DNA from: an uncultured Collinsella sp.
GTDB lineage: Bacteria; Actinomycetota; Coriobacteriia; Coriobacteriales; Coriobacteriaceae
Direction: 5' to 3'
NCBI GenBank assembly: GCA_958429225.1
Contig: CAUAJB010000020.1
Coordinates: forward strand, 1 to 29,218
Length of the DNA: 29,218 bases
In this document: piece after piece, positions 22,944-29,218 of the stretch
Layout: the number at the start of each line of letters is the position of its first letter
Position numbering within the stretch: the stretch's first letter is position 1
Notes under the pieces: generated by a model
What the model saw: only the letters and a program-made list of their open reading frames with translations
What the model was told of the DNA's origin: nothing
The model's database searches: none
Translations under genes and position numbers: made by a program

Positions 22944-24545
22944 ATGGATCAAAGCAAGCCTTCGTTCTTTATCACGACGCCCATCTACTACGTCAACGCC
23001 GATCCGCACCTGGGCACGGCTTATTCCACCATCATCGCCGACGTTCAGGCTCGCTATCGCCGCTCCGCTGGCTATAACGTCAAGTTCCTGACCGGCATGG
23101 ACGAGCACGGCGAGAAGGTCGCCGAGGCCGCAGCCAAGCACAACATGACGCCGCAGGAGTGGACCGACAGCCAGGCCCCGCACTTCAAGGAGCTTTGGAG
23201 CAAGCTCGAGATTTCCAACGACGACTTCATCCGCACCACCGAGCCGCGCCAGCATCATGCTGTGCAGTACCTGTGGGAGCGCATGAAGGAGTCCGGCTAC
23301 CTGTATAAGGGCAGCTACGACGGTTGGTATTGCGTGCCTGACGAGACCTACTTCACTGATACGCAGGTCCAGAAGGGCGACGAGGAGTACGGCAGCGTCG
23401 GCCAGCACCTGTGCCCCGACTGCCACCGTCCGCTTGAGCGCGTGCAGGAGGAGTCCTACTTCTTTAAGCTTTCCGCCTTCCAGGACAAGCTGCTCAAGCT
23501 CTATGACGAGCACCCCGACTTTGTCGAGCCTGCGTTCCGTATGAATGAGGTACGCAGCTTTGTCGAGGGCGGCCTTAATGACCTTTCCGTGAGCCGTACG
23601 AGCTTTGACTGGGGCATCCAGGTCCCGTTTGACGAGGGTCACGTGACCTACGTGTGGTTCGATGCGCTGCTCAACTATATGACGGCCGTCGGCTACGGTG
23701 TCGACACCGATGAGGCGCGTGCCGAGCTGGCCTATCGCTGGCCCGCGCAGTTCCACATCGTGGGTAAGGACATCATCCGCTTCCACTGCGTCATTTGGCC
23801 CGCCATGCTCATGGCCATTGGCGAGGCCCTGCCCGAGCACGTCTTTGCCCACGGCTTCCTGACCGTGCGCAATGCCGAGACTGGCAAGGCCGAGAAGATG
23901 TCCAAGAGCCGCGGCAACGCCATCGCTCCGCAGGACGTTATCGACATGCTGGGCGTCGAGGGCTATCGCTACTACTTCATGACCGACGTCGTCCCCGGTA
24001 CCGACGGCGCCATCAGCTTCGACCGCATGGAGCAGGTCTACAACGCCGACCTGGCCAACAGCTGGGGCAACCTTATCTCGCGTTCGCTCAACATGAGCGG
24101 CAAGTACTTTGACGGTTGCGCGCCCGCCAAGCCCGCATCGTTCGATGCGTTCGACAACCCGTTGGCAAAGATTGCCGATGGCCTGGTCGATCGCTACATG
24201 GCCAAGATGGACGTGCTCGATTATGGTGGAGCTAAGGACGAGGTCATGGAGCTCATCCATGCCGCCAACCACTACATCGAGGACTCCGAGCCCTGGGCGC
24301 TTGCCAAGGACGAGGCCAAGGCTGACGAGCTGGCGTTTGTGATCTACAACCTGCTCGAGGCCATCCGCATTGCCGCTCACCTGCTGATGCCGCTCATGCC
24401 CCAGACTTCTGCCGAGGCCCTGCGCCGCCTGTCCTGCGAGGACGAGGCCGCGACCGACGACCTCAAGGGCATTTGCGCTTGGGGCCTGCTTGCCGGCGGT
24501 CAGCCCGTCGAGAAGGGCGATCCGCTGTTCCCGCGTCTGGCGTAG
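22944..24545 (+). CDS. metG: Methionyl-tRNA synthetase
   Basis: Class I synthetase charging tRNA-Met. The 533-residue protein has TPIYYVNADPHLGTAYS (the HIGH-type motif as HLGT), FLTGMDEHGEKV, a connective domain with a single CPDC pair near residue 157, the methionine-pocket region FDWGIQVP, KMSKSRGN near residue 320, and an anticodon-binding helical domain. It lacks the C-terminal tRNA-binding (Trbp111-like) domain seen in Bacillus and E. coli enzymes. GGAGG is eight bases upstream of the ATG. A terminator follows at 24584-24619. Confidence 0.96.
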   Translation: MDQSKPSFFITTPIYYVNADPHLGTAYSTIIADVQARYRRSAGYNVKFLTGMDEHGEKVAEAAAKHNMTPQEWTDSQAPHFKELWSKLEISNDDFIRTTEPRQHHAVQYLWERMKESGYLYKGSYDGWYCVPDETYFTDTQVQKGDEEYGSVGQHLCPDCHRPLERVQEESYFFKLSAFQDKLLKLYDEHPDFVEPAFRMNEVRSFVEGGLNDLSVSRTSFDWGIQVPFDEGHVTYVWFDALLNYMTAVGYGVDTDEARAELAYRWPAQFHIVGKDIIRFHCVIWPAMLMAIGEALPEHVFAHGFLTVRNAETGKAEKMSKSRGNAIAPQDVIDMLGVEGYRYYFMTDVVPGTDGAISFDRMEQVYNADLANSWGNLISRSLNMSGKYFDGCAPAKPASFDAFDNPLAKIADGLVDRYMAKMDVLDYGGAKDEVMELIHAANHYIEDSEPWALAKDEAKADELAFVIYNLLEAIRIAAHLLMPLMPQTSAEALRRLSCEDEAATDDLKGICAWGLLAGGQPVEKGDPLFPRLA

Positions 24546-24583
24546 AGACCGCGCGCCATATCGGCAATTTGCTGTTTAGCTGT

Positions 24584-24619
24584 AAGGGCATGGCCGCCAC
24601 GGTCCATGCCCTTTTGTTT
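24584..24619 (+). terminator. Rho-independent terminator of metG
   Basis: Stem AAGGGCATGG (24584-24593) with CCATGCCCTT (24604-24613), a ten-base loop, then TTTTGTTT, 39 bases after the metG stop. Confidence 0.8.
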
Positions 24620-24651
24620 CAAGACGCCGCCATCATGCTAAGGAGGCAACC

Positions 24652-25512
24652 ATGACAACTTCGCCTTTGGCAAACCCCACGGCCACCAGGGAGCTGCTAG
24701 AGGAGTTTGGCCTTGCGACCAAGCATCGCCTGGGCCAGAACTTTCTAATCGACAATCATGTGATCGAGCGTATCTGCGAGCTTGCCGAGCTTGCAGGTGA
24801 CGAGCGCGTACTCGAGGTGGGTCCGGGTTGCGGCACGTTGACACTTGCGTTGCTGCAGGAGGCGGCGTGCGTTACGTCGATCGAGGCCGATCCCGAGCTT
24901 GAGCCGGTGCTTGACGCCCACGCCGCCGACTATGCCAACTTCCGCTTTATCATGGGCGATGCGCTTAAGGTGACGCCGGAGCAGATTGAGCAGGTTGCGG
25001 GCGGTAAGCCGACGGTGTTTGTCGCGAATCTGCCCTACAACGTGGCGGCGACGATCATCCTTCAGTTCTTCCAGACGATGCCCGCGCTTAAGCGCGCTGT
25101 CGTCATGGTTCAAAAGGAGGTTGCCGATCGCATTGCCGCAACGCCCGGTAACAAGACCTATGGCGGCTACACGGCAAAACTCGGCCTGTACGCGCAGGTG
25201 ACGGGTCGCTTTGAGGTGCCGCCGCGTTGCTTTATGCCGGCGCCGCACGTGGACTCGGCCGTCGTGCGTATCGACCGTGTTGACGGCGTGGTGCCCGAGG
25301 GGCTCGATCGCGAATTTGTGGCCCGCGTGATTGACGCTGCATTTGCTCAGCGTCGCAAGACCATCCGCAATTCCATGAGCGCCAACGGCTTTGCCAAGGA
25401 CGTGCTCGATGCTGCCTTTGAGGCTTGCGGTATTGCACCCACCACGCGCGCCGAGACGCTTGATGTTGCTGACTTTGTCCGTCTGGCCCAGGAGCTAATC
25501 CATGATGCCTAA
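24652..25512 (+). CDS. rsmA: 16S rRNA adenine(1518/1519)-N6 dimethyltransferase RsmA (KsgA)
   Basis: S-adenosylmethionine-dependent enzyme that dimethylates A1518 and A1519 in 16S rRNA and acts as a late 30S checkpoint. The 286-residue protein has RLGQNFLIDNHV, motif I VLEVGPGCGTLT, the acidic ribose-binding SIEADPELEP, the catalytic NLPYNVA, and a C-terminal domain with the FAQRRKTIRNSM signature. AAGGAGG lies five bases upstream of the ATG. Its end overlaps the tatD start by 11 bases. RsgA and RsmI, also in this window, act on the same subunit. Confidence 0.96.
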   Translation: MTTSPLANPTATRELLEEFGLATKHRLGQNFLIDNHVIERICELAELAGDERVLEVGPGCGTLTLALLQEAACVTSIEADPELEPVLDAHAADYANFRFIMGDALKVTPEQIEQVAGGKPTVFVANLPYNVAATIILQFFQTMPALKRAVVMVQKEVADRIAATPGNKTYGGYTAKLGLYAQVTGRFEVPPRCFMPAPHVDSAVVRIDRVDGVVPEGLDREFVARVIDAAFAQRRKTIRNSMSANGFAKDVLDAAFEACGIAPTTRAETLDVADFVRLAQELIHDA

Positions 25513-26419
25513 TGCCGAACGTGTGACGTTTACCAAGAAAAAGAAGACGGTTGCTTGTCCCGTGCCCTTGGCACCGCTTGCCGACACGCATGCGCATCTG
25601 CTTTCGTTCTGGGGCAAGGATGTGCCTGAGACGCTCGTGCGTGCCAAGGCGGCGGGCGTCGACCTGTTGGTGACGATGTTCGACCCCATCGCTGATAAAC
25701 GCAGCGTGACGGACTATAGCGACTGGCTGACGCGCGAGATTCTGCCGATGCAGGATATCCCGCAGATCAAGTATCTTGCCGGCGTGCATCCGTATGGCGC
25801 GCCGGACTATACCGACGACGTTCACGCACAGGTCGTTGCCGCACTCGATGACCCCTTATGCGCCGGTATTGGCGAAATCGGCCTGGACTACCACATGGAC
25901 TATGACGACGATATCGCGCCGGCACCCCATAACGTGCAGATTGACTGCATGGCGCGCCAGCTCGAGCTTGCCGTGTGCCGTAACGTGCCGGTGGAGCTGC
26001 ATCTGCGTCACGAGGACACGGACCAGGAGCGTACCTCGCACGTGGACGCCTACAACGTGCTTCGTGAGGTGGGCGTGCCCCAGGCCGGTTGTGTGCTGCA
26101 CTGCTTTGGCGAGGACCGCGCCACGATGGAGCGCTTTGTGGAGCTGGGCTGCTATATCGCCTATGGTGGTGCGGCTACCTTTAAGCGCAACGACGACGTG
26201 CGCGAGGCATTTGCGGCAACCCCACTCGATCGAATTATGTTCGAGACGGATTGCCCGTATATGGCTCCGGAGCCCATCCGCGGTCTTGAATGCGAGCCCG
26301 CAATGATCTCCATTACGGCAAACGCGCTGGTTAACGACCGTGTCGATCGCACTGGTGAGGACGCCGAAACAATCGCGCAAGCCGCTTGGGAGAATGCCTG
26401 CAAACTTTTTCAAAAATAG
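25502..26419 (+). CDS. tatD: TatD-family metal-dependent hydrolase/DNase
   Basis: 305-residue TIM-barrel metallohydrolase of the TatD family, related to 3'-5' exonucleases acting on DNA. The metal motif is DTHAHL near residue 31, GEIGLDYH carries the bridging Glu, ELHLRHED and LHCFGED carry the two His ligands, and FETDCPYMAP carries the final Asp. An N-terminal Lys-rich stretch (TKKKKT) precedes the domain. Start ATG 25502 has CAGGAG upstream within the end of rsmA. The rsmA-tatD pairing is common in actinobacteria and firmicutes. Confidence 0.93.
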   Translation: MMPNAERVTFTKKKKTVACPVPLAPLADTHAHLLSFWGKDVPETLVRAKAAGVDLLVTMFDPIADKRSVTDYSDWLTREILPMQDIPQIKYLAGVHPYGAPDYTDDVHAQVVAALDDPLCAGIGEIGLDYHMDYDDDIAPAPHNVQIDCMARQLELAVCRNVPVELHLRHEDTDQERTSHVDAYNVLREVGVPQAGCVLHCFGEDRATMERFVELGCYIAYGGAATFKRNDDVREAFAATPLDRIMFETDCPYMAPEPIRGLECEPAMISITANALVNDRVDRTGEDAETIAQAAWENACKLFQK

Positions 26420-26422
26420 TTC

Positions 26423-26451
26423 TTGCGTTCGTGGTGGCGCTCCGTTATTCT
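26423..26451 (+). promoter_or_regulatory. tRNA-Leu promoter
   Basis: TTGCGT (26423-26428), a 17-base spacer and TATTCT (26446-26451); the start would be near 26458, five bases before the mature tRNA. There is no terminator between tatD and this promoter. Confidence 0.65.
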
Positions 26452-26462
26452 AATTCCTGCAC

Positions 26463-26549
26463 GCGGGCGTGGCGGAATTGGCAGACGCGTACGGTTCAGG
26501 TCCGTATGGGGGCAACCCCATGAAGGTTCAAGTCCTTTCGCCCGCACCA
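26463..26549 (+). tRNA. tRNA-Leu (anticodon CAG)
   Basis: A class II tRNA of 87 nt including an encoded CCA (26547-26549). The acceptor GCGGGCG/CGCCCGC pairs perfectly. The anticodon stem TACGG/CCGTA surrounds loop TTCAGGT, giving anticodon CAG at 26497-26499. A long variable arm follows (around ATGGGGGCAACCCCAT), then T arm GAAGG-TTCAAGT-CCTTT. The bases from 26532 on are repeated at 26721-26784. Confidence 0.97.
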
Positions 26550-26595
26550 TTGATTGAAAGAGCTCCCAGCAATGGGGGCTTTTTTGTTATGGGCC
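26532..26595 (+). repeat. 64-bp direct repeat, copy 1 (tRNA-Leu 3' end plus terminator)
   Basis: From the T loop of tRNA-Leu through CCA and a terminator (stem 26561-26568/26573-26580 with one G-T pair, then T6). Copy 2 at 26721-26784 matches except for four positions: two in the spacer after CCA, one in the terminator loop and one in the stem. Confidence 0.93.
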
Positions 26596-26720
26596 CATCA
26601 CAGGGACTTGAACCTGTGAAGGAGCGAGCGTAAAGAAAACGCGGAGCGTTTTTAGCGAGCTGGCGAGGACGCCGGCAGGCGGCCGAAGCCGGTGCGGATC
26701 CGCGAAGCGGATACGCGGAC
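26596..26720. mobile_element. 125-bp palindrome-rich insert between tRNA-Leu 3'-end repeats
   Basis: It begins with an inverted T-arm-like hairpin (CACAG...CTGTG around the reverse complement of TTCAAGT, about 26599-26618). AAAACGC-GGA-GCGTTTT follows, then GC-rich hairpins including GGATCCGC-GAA-GCGGAT. It ends with CGCGGACG running into the second repeat, exactly as in the tRNA-Phe insert. The shared AAACGC...GCGTTT hairpin and shared end show that the two inserts are related. There is no ORF. Confidence 0.5.
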
Positions 26721-26784
26721 GTCCTTTCGCCCGCACCATTAAATGAAAGAGCTCCCAGCGATGGGAGCTTTTTTGTTATGGGCC
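26721..26784 (+). repeat. 64-bp direct repeat, copy 2 (tRNA-Leu 3' fragment plus terminator)
   Basis: A partial tRNA-Leu 3' end (T loop to CCA) and a terminator with a perfect stem (26750-26757/26762-26769) followed by T6-rich sequence, 189 bases after copy 1. It cannot encode a tRNA by itself. Its terminator stem is more perfect than that of copy 1, which would fit it being the ancestral, displaced tRNA end. Confidence 0.93.
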
Positions 26785-26817
26785 TCTTGTTGATGTCACG
26801 TTGCTGCTTCGTGCGGG

Positions 26818-26823
26818 TATCCT
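26818..26823 (+). promoter_or_regulatory. Candidate extended -10 of the stomatin-like gene
   Basis: GGGTATCCT with TATCCT at 26818-26823; no convincing -35. The same form occurs before rsgA (8364) and, as GGGTATACT, before the GH5-like gene. The start would be near 26830, 26 bases before the ATG. Confidence 0.4.
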
Positions 26824-26855
26824 AGTGCCAACGTGTGCCTATCAGAGGAGAGACC

Positions 26856-27794
26856 ATGCTGTTGTCCGGTATCATCGCCGCCCTTACCAGCCTTTTGATT
26901 CCCATCATCATTCTGTTGCTACTGCTTCCCAACGCCTGCTATGTCGTTGAACAGCAGCATGCCGTGATCATCGAGCGTCTGGGCAAGTTTAACCGCATCG
27001 TCAACGCGGGCTTCCACATGAAGGTGCCCGTGATCGACCGCAAGGCCGCCACGGTGAGTCTGCGCACCATGAAAAACGGTTTTGGCATCGACGTTAAGAC
27101 CCAGGACAACGTGACCATCGGCCTTGAGGTCTCTGCTCAGTACCACGTGAGCTATGACATGGGCGCCGGCCCGGCAGATTCGGGCATCTACAAGAGCTAC
27201 TATATGCTGCAGGAGCCCGTCGACCAGATGCGTGACTTCATCACCGACGCCCTGCGCTCTTCGATTCCCGTCTACACACTCGATGAGGTCTTTGCCAAGA
27301 AGGATGACATCGCCAAGGATGTCAACGCTACCGTTTCCGAGCAGATGGCCGCCTACGGCTTCACCCTCGTGTCGACGCTCATCACCAAAATCGCACTGCC
27401 GACCGAGGTTGAGAACTCCATGAACGACATCAACGCCGCCCAGCGCAAGCGCGCTGCGGCACAGGAGCTCGCTGAGGCCGACCGCATCAAGCGCGTCACC
27501 GAGGCGACCGCCGAGGCCGAGGCAATGGAAAAGGCGGGCGAGGGCATCGCCAACCAGCGCAAGGCCATCGCGCTGGGCATCAAGGATTCGCTCGAGATCA
27601 TCCAGGAGACGGGAGTCGGTAACGACGAGGCCAACCAGCTGTTCATGTTTACGCAGTGGTCCGAGATGATGACGGAGTTCGCTCGCACGGGTAAAACCTC
27701 GACGGTCGTGCTGCCGAGCGATTTCTCGCAGTCGGCCTCGATGTTCGAGCAGATGCTGACAGCCAGCAAAGTTCAAAACGATTCGAAGGAGTAG
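26856..27794 (+). CDS. Stomatin/prohibitin-like SPFH-domain membrane protein
   Basis: 312-residue protein. One N-terminal membrane helix (about residues 5-25) is followed by an SPFH/Band 7 domain (VVEQQHAVIIERLGKFNRI, AGFHMKVPVIDRKAATVSLR) and a long Ala/Glu-rich coiled coil (AAQRKRAAAQELAEADRIKR). The C-terminal oligomerisation region has FMFTQWSEMMTEFA. Family members form ring-like scaffolds on the membrane. The ATG at 26856 has AGAGGAG five bases upstream; a GTG at 26835 would add seven residues before the hydrophobic helix. No NfeD partner is adjacent. It is followed six bases later by rlmH. Confidence 0.9.
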   Translation: MLLSGIIAALTSLLIPIIILLLLLPNACYVVEQQHAVIIERLGKFNRIVNAGFHMKVPVIDRKAATVSLRTMKNGFGIDVKTQDNVTIGLEVSAQYHVSYDMGAGPADSGIYKSYYMLQEPVDQMRDFITDALRSSIPVYTLDEVFAKKDDIAKDVNATVSEQMAAYGFTLVSTLITKIALPTEVENSMNDINAAQRKRAAAQELAEADRIKRVTEATAEAEAMEKAGEGIANQRKAIALGIKDSLEIIQETGVGNDEANQLFMFTQWSEMMTEFARTGKTSTVVLPSDFSQSASMFEQMLTASKVQNDSKE

Positions 27795-27800
27795 ACACGC

Positions 27801-28271
27801 GTGAAATACACCGTCGTTTGCGTCGGTAAGCTCAAGGAGCGCTTTTGGAAGGACGCGTGCGCCGAGTACACCAAGCGCCTAGGTGCCTATGCCAAGGTGG
27901 ATATCCGCGAGGTGGCCGATACCGACCCGGCTAAGGCGGGCGGCGTGGATGCCGCGCGCGACAAGGAGGGGGCGGCGATTCTTGCTGCCCTGCCGTCTCG
28001 AGCGCATGTGATCCTGCTGGCCATTGAGGGCAAAGAGCGCTCGAGCGAGGAGTTTTCGGCGAGGCTCGACGATCTTATGCTGCGAGGCAGCAGCGACATC
28101 GCCTTTGTGATTGGCGGATCGGACGGCGTGAGCGATGACGTGCGCGCACGAGCCGACGAGATGCTCAGCTTTGGACGTATTACCTTGCCGCATAACTTGG
28201 CGCGCGTGGTGCTGCTGGAGCAAATCTATCGCGCCTGCAAGATCAGCCGAGGCGAGCCGTATCACAAATAG
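27801..28271 (+). CDS. rlmH: 23S rRNA (pseudouridine(1915)-N3)-methyltransferase RlmH
   Basis: 156-residue SPOUT-class methyltransferase that modifies pseudouridine 1915 in helix 69 of 23S rRNA. It starts MKYTVVCVGKLKERFW, has the SAM-binding knot FVIGGSDGVSDDV and ends with the highly conserved LARVVLLEQIYRACKISRGEPYHK-type tail (here 27 residues from the stop upward). The start codon is GTG with AAGGAG nine bases upstream. It lies directly behind the stomatin-like gene and is probably co-transcribed with it. Confidence 0.96.
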   Translation: MKYTVVCVGKLKERFWKDACAEYTKRLGAYAKVDIREVADTDPAKAGGVDAARDKEGAAILAALPSRAHVILLAIEGKERSSEEFSARLDDLMLRGSSDIAFVIGGSDGVSDDVRARADEMLSFGRITLPHNLARVVLLEQIYRACKISRGEPYHK

Positions 28272-28344
28272 GTCGGCAATACGAAACAATGGCGTGGGAC
28301 AATACCTTTCGTTTTGAGGAATGTGTCTGAAAGGACTATGCGAT

Positions 28345-29115
28345 ATGAAGATTGGATTTGTCGGTTTTGGCAATATGGCGAGCGCTATGGCCGATGGCTG
28401 GATCGCTGCCGGTGTAGCTGCGAGCGACATGTGCGCCTGCGCGGGTCGCTACGACGCACTGGTTGAGCGCTGCGAGGCGCGTGGGATGGCCGCTTGCCAC
28501 GATGCCGCCGAGGTTGTCGCCGCATCCGATATCGTGGTCGCTGCGGTCAAACCGTACATGATCGAGAAGGTATTCGTCCCGCTCAAGGATGCTCTTGCCA
28601 AAAAGGTCGTTCTGTCGGTTGCCTGGACCTGGGACAGTGCCAAGTGGGAGCAGGTCCTGCCGGGTGTCGCGCACATCTCGACGGTGCCCAACACGCCGGT
28701 TTCGGTGGGCGAGGGCGTCATCGCCTGCGAGAAATCCTCTACGCTCAGCGACGAGCAGCGTGCTGTTGTGCTCGACCTGCTCGGTAAGCTTGGCACCGTC
28801 GTCGAGCTCGATACGAGCCTGCTGTTTGTGGGCGGCACGGTGGGTGGTTGCGCTCCGGCATTTGTCGCCATGGCAATCGAGGCCCTGGGCGATGCAGCGG
28901 TCAAGCACGGTATCCCGCGCGCCGATGCCTATCGCATTGTGAGCCAGATGGTGCTGGGCACGGCAAAGCTGCAGCTTGCAACTGGCCAGCATCCTGCGGC
29001 GATGAAGGATGCCGTATGCTCGCCCGGTGGTGCCACCATCAAGGGCGTCGTTGCGCTCGAGGACGCCGGCATGCGCAGCGCCCTGGTCAAGGCAATCGAC
29101 GCAACTCTTCAGTAA
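28345..29115 (+). CDS. proC: Pyrroline-5-carboxylate reductase
   Basis: Last enzyme of proline synthesis, reducing pyrroline-5-carboxylate with NAD(P)H. The 256-residue protein has the Rossmann motif IGFVGFGNMASAMADGW, VVAAVKPYMIEKV, the conserved MPN-like segment written here as TVPNTPVSVGEG, and the C-terminal dimer helices with the family signature MKDAVCSPGGATIKGV. ATG 28345 has AAAGGA nine bases upstream and begins with the usual MKIGFVG; an upstream ATG at 28321 would add eight residues ahead of it and lacks a ribosome binding site. Confidence 0.95.
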   Translation: MKIGFVGFGNMASAMADGWIAAGVAASDMCACAGRYDALVERCEARGMAACHDAAEVVAASDIVVAAVKPYMIEKVFVPLKDALAKKVVLSVAWTWDSAKWEQVLPGVAHISTVPNTPVSVGEGVIACEKSSTLSDEQRAVVLDLLGKLGTVVELDTSLLFVGGTVGGCAPAFVAMAIEALGDAAVKHGIPRADAYRIVSQMVLGTAKLQLATGQHPAAMKDAVCSPGGATIKGVVALEDAGMRSALVKAIDATLQ

Positions 29116-29155
29116 AACCTGCCATTTAGGGACAGGTTTATTTTGACAGGTTTTT
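29115..29155 (+). terminator. Possible terminator after proC
   Basis: AAACCTG (29115-29121) pairs with CAGGTTT (29133-29139). A second CAGGTTTTT (29146-29154) could replace it, ending in a T-run. The two alternative partners make the exact hairpin uncertain. Confidence 0.45.
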
Positions 29156-29183
29156 CCTGCGGTTTTGTTGTATGTGCGAAAAG

Positions 29184-29218
29184 CGCCCCGCAACCGGATC
29201 GTTACCGGTTGCGGGGCG
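29184..29218. terminator. Strong GC hairpin at window end, probable terminator
   Basis: A perfect 14-bp stem (29184-29197/29205-29218) with a seven-base loop. The plus-strand T-run, if any, lies outside the window. On the minus strand the stem is followed by CTTTT-like sequence (AAAAG at 29180-29184), so it could also terminate a convergent gene to the right. Confidence 0.6.

Noticed and set aside
22134..24380. 748-codon open frame antisense to rsmI and metG
   Set aside because: Same cause; the composition is typical of reverse-strand translation and both plus-strand genes are certain.

Overview
The window is a high-GC actinobacterial chromosome segment. The gene families, GC-rich palindromes and gene content point to a gut Coriobacteriia member close to Collinsella; this is inference from sequence style, not a database match. 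The left half is ordinary chromosome. It holds a cobalt/nickel ECF transporter (cbiM 5'-truncated by the window edge, then cbiQ and cbiO), a zinc-phospholipase-C-like protein, pyruvate kinase (the only clear minus-strand gene), a P2-type cation ATPase and the ribosome-assembly GTPase RsgA.

From about 9.9 to 19.5 kb lies a compact Tad/Flp pilus locus on the plus strand: cpaB, cpaE, cpaF/tadA, tadB, tadC, a Flp-like pilin, a one-TM protein of unknown role, a second small pilin, a TadE-like protein, a large TadG-like protein, a second TadE-like protein and a DUF192 protein. Most junctions are overlapping stop/start pairs, so the set is probably one translationally coupled operon. Four of the small proteins share an A-Q-[GAS]-T-[TV]-E prepilin-like motif. 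No prepilin peptidase or secretin is present in the window.

A toxin-antitoxin-like pair (BrnT/RelE-like and RHH) follows, then tRNA-Phe(GAA), an array of three related palindromes, and a GH5-like protein that has lost the usual Asn-Glu-Pro motif. Housekeeping genes come next: rsmI, metG, rsmA/ksgA, tatD, tRNA-Leu(CAG), a stomatin/SPFH protein, rlmH and proC. Much of this block is RNA-maturation machinery.

Two structures are not explained by the genes. (1) The 112-nt leader of the P-type ATPase contains two hairpins. The 7-nt apical loop of the first is perfectly complementary to seven bases in the apical loop of the second, and the second hairpin buries the Shine-Dalgarno sequence. It looks like an undescribed riboswitch or other structured regulator. 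(2) Both tRNA genes carry the same unusual module. The 3' part of the tRNA plus its terminator is repeated as a 64-bp direct repeat, 186 bp (Phe) or 189 bp (Leu) downstream. The repeats enclose a related 122/125-bp palindrome-rich insert that begins with an inverted copy of the tRNA's own T-loop. This resembles a tiny non-autonomous element that integrates into tRNA genes.
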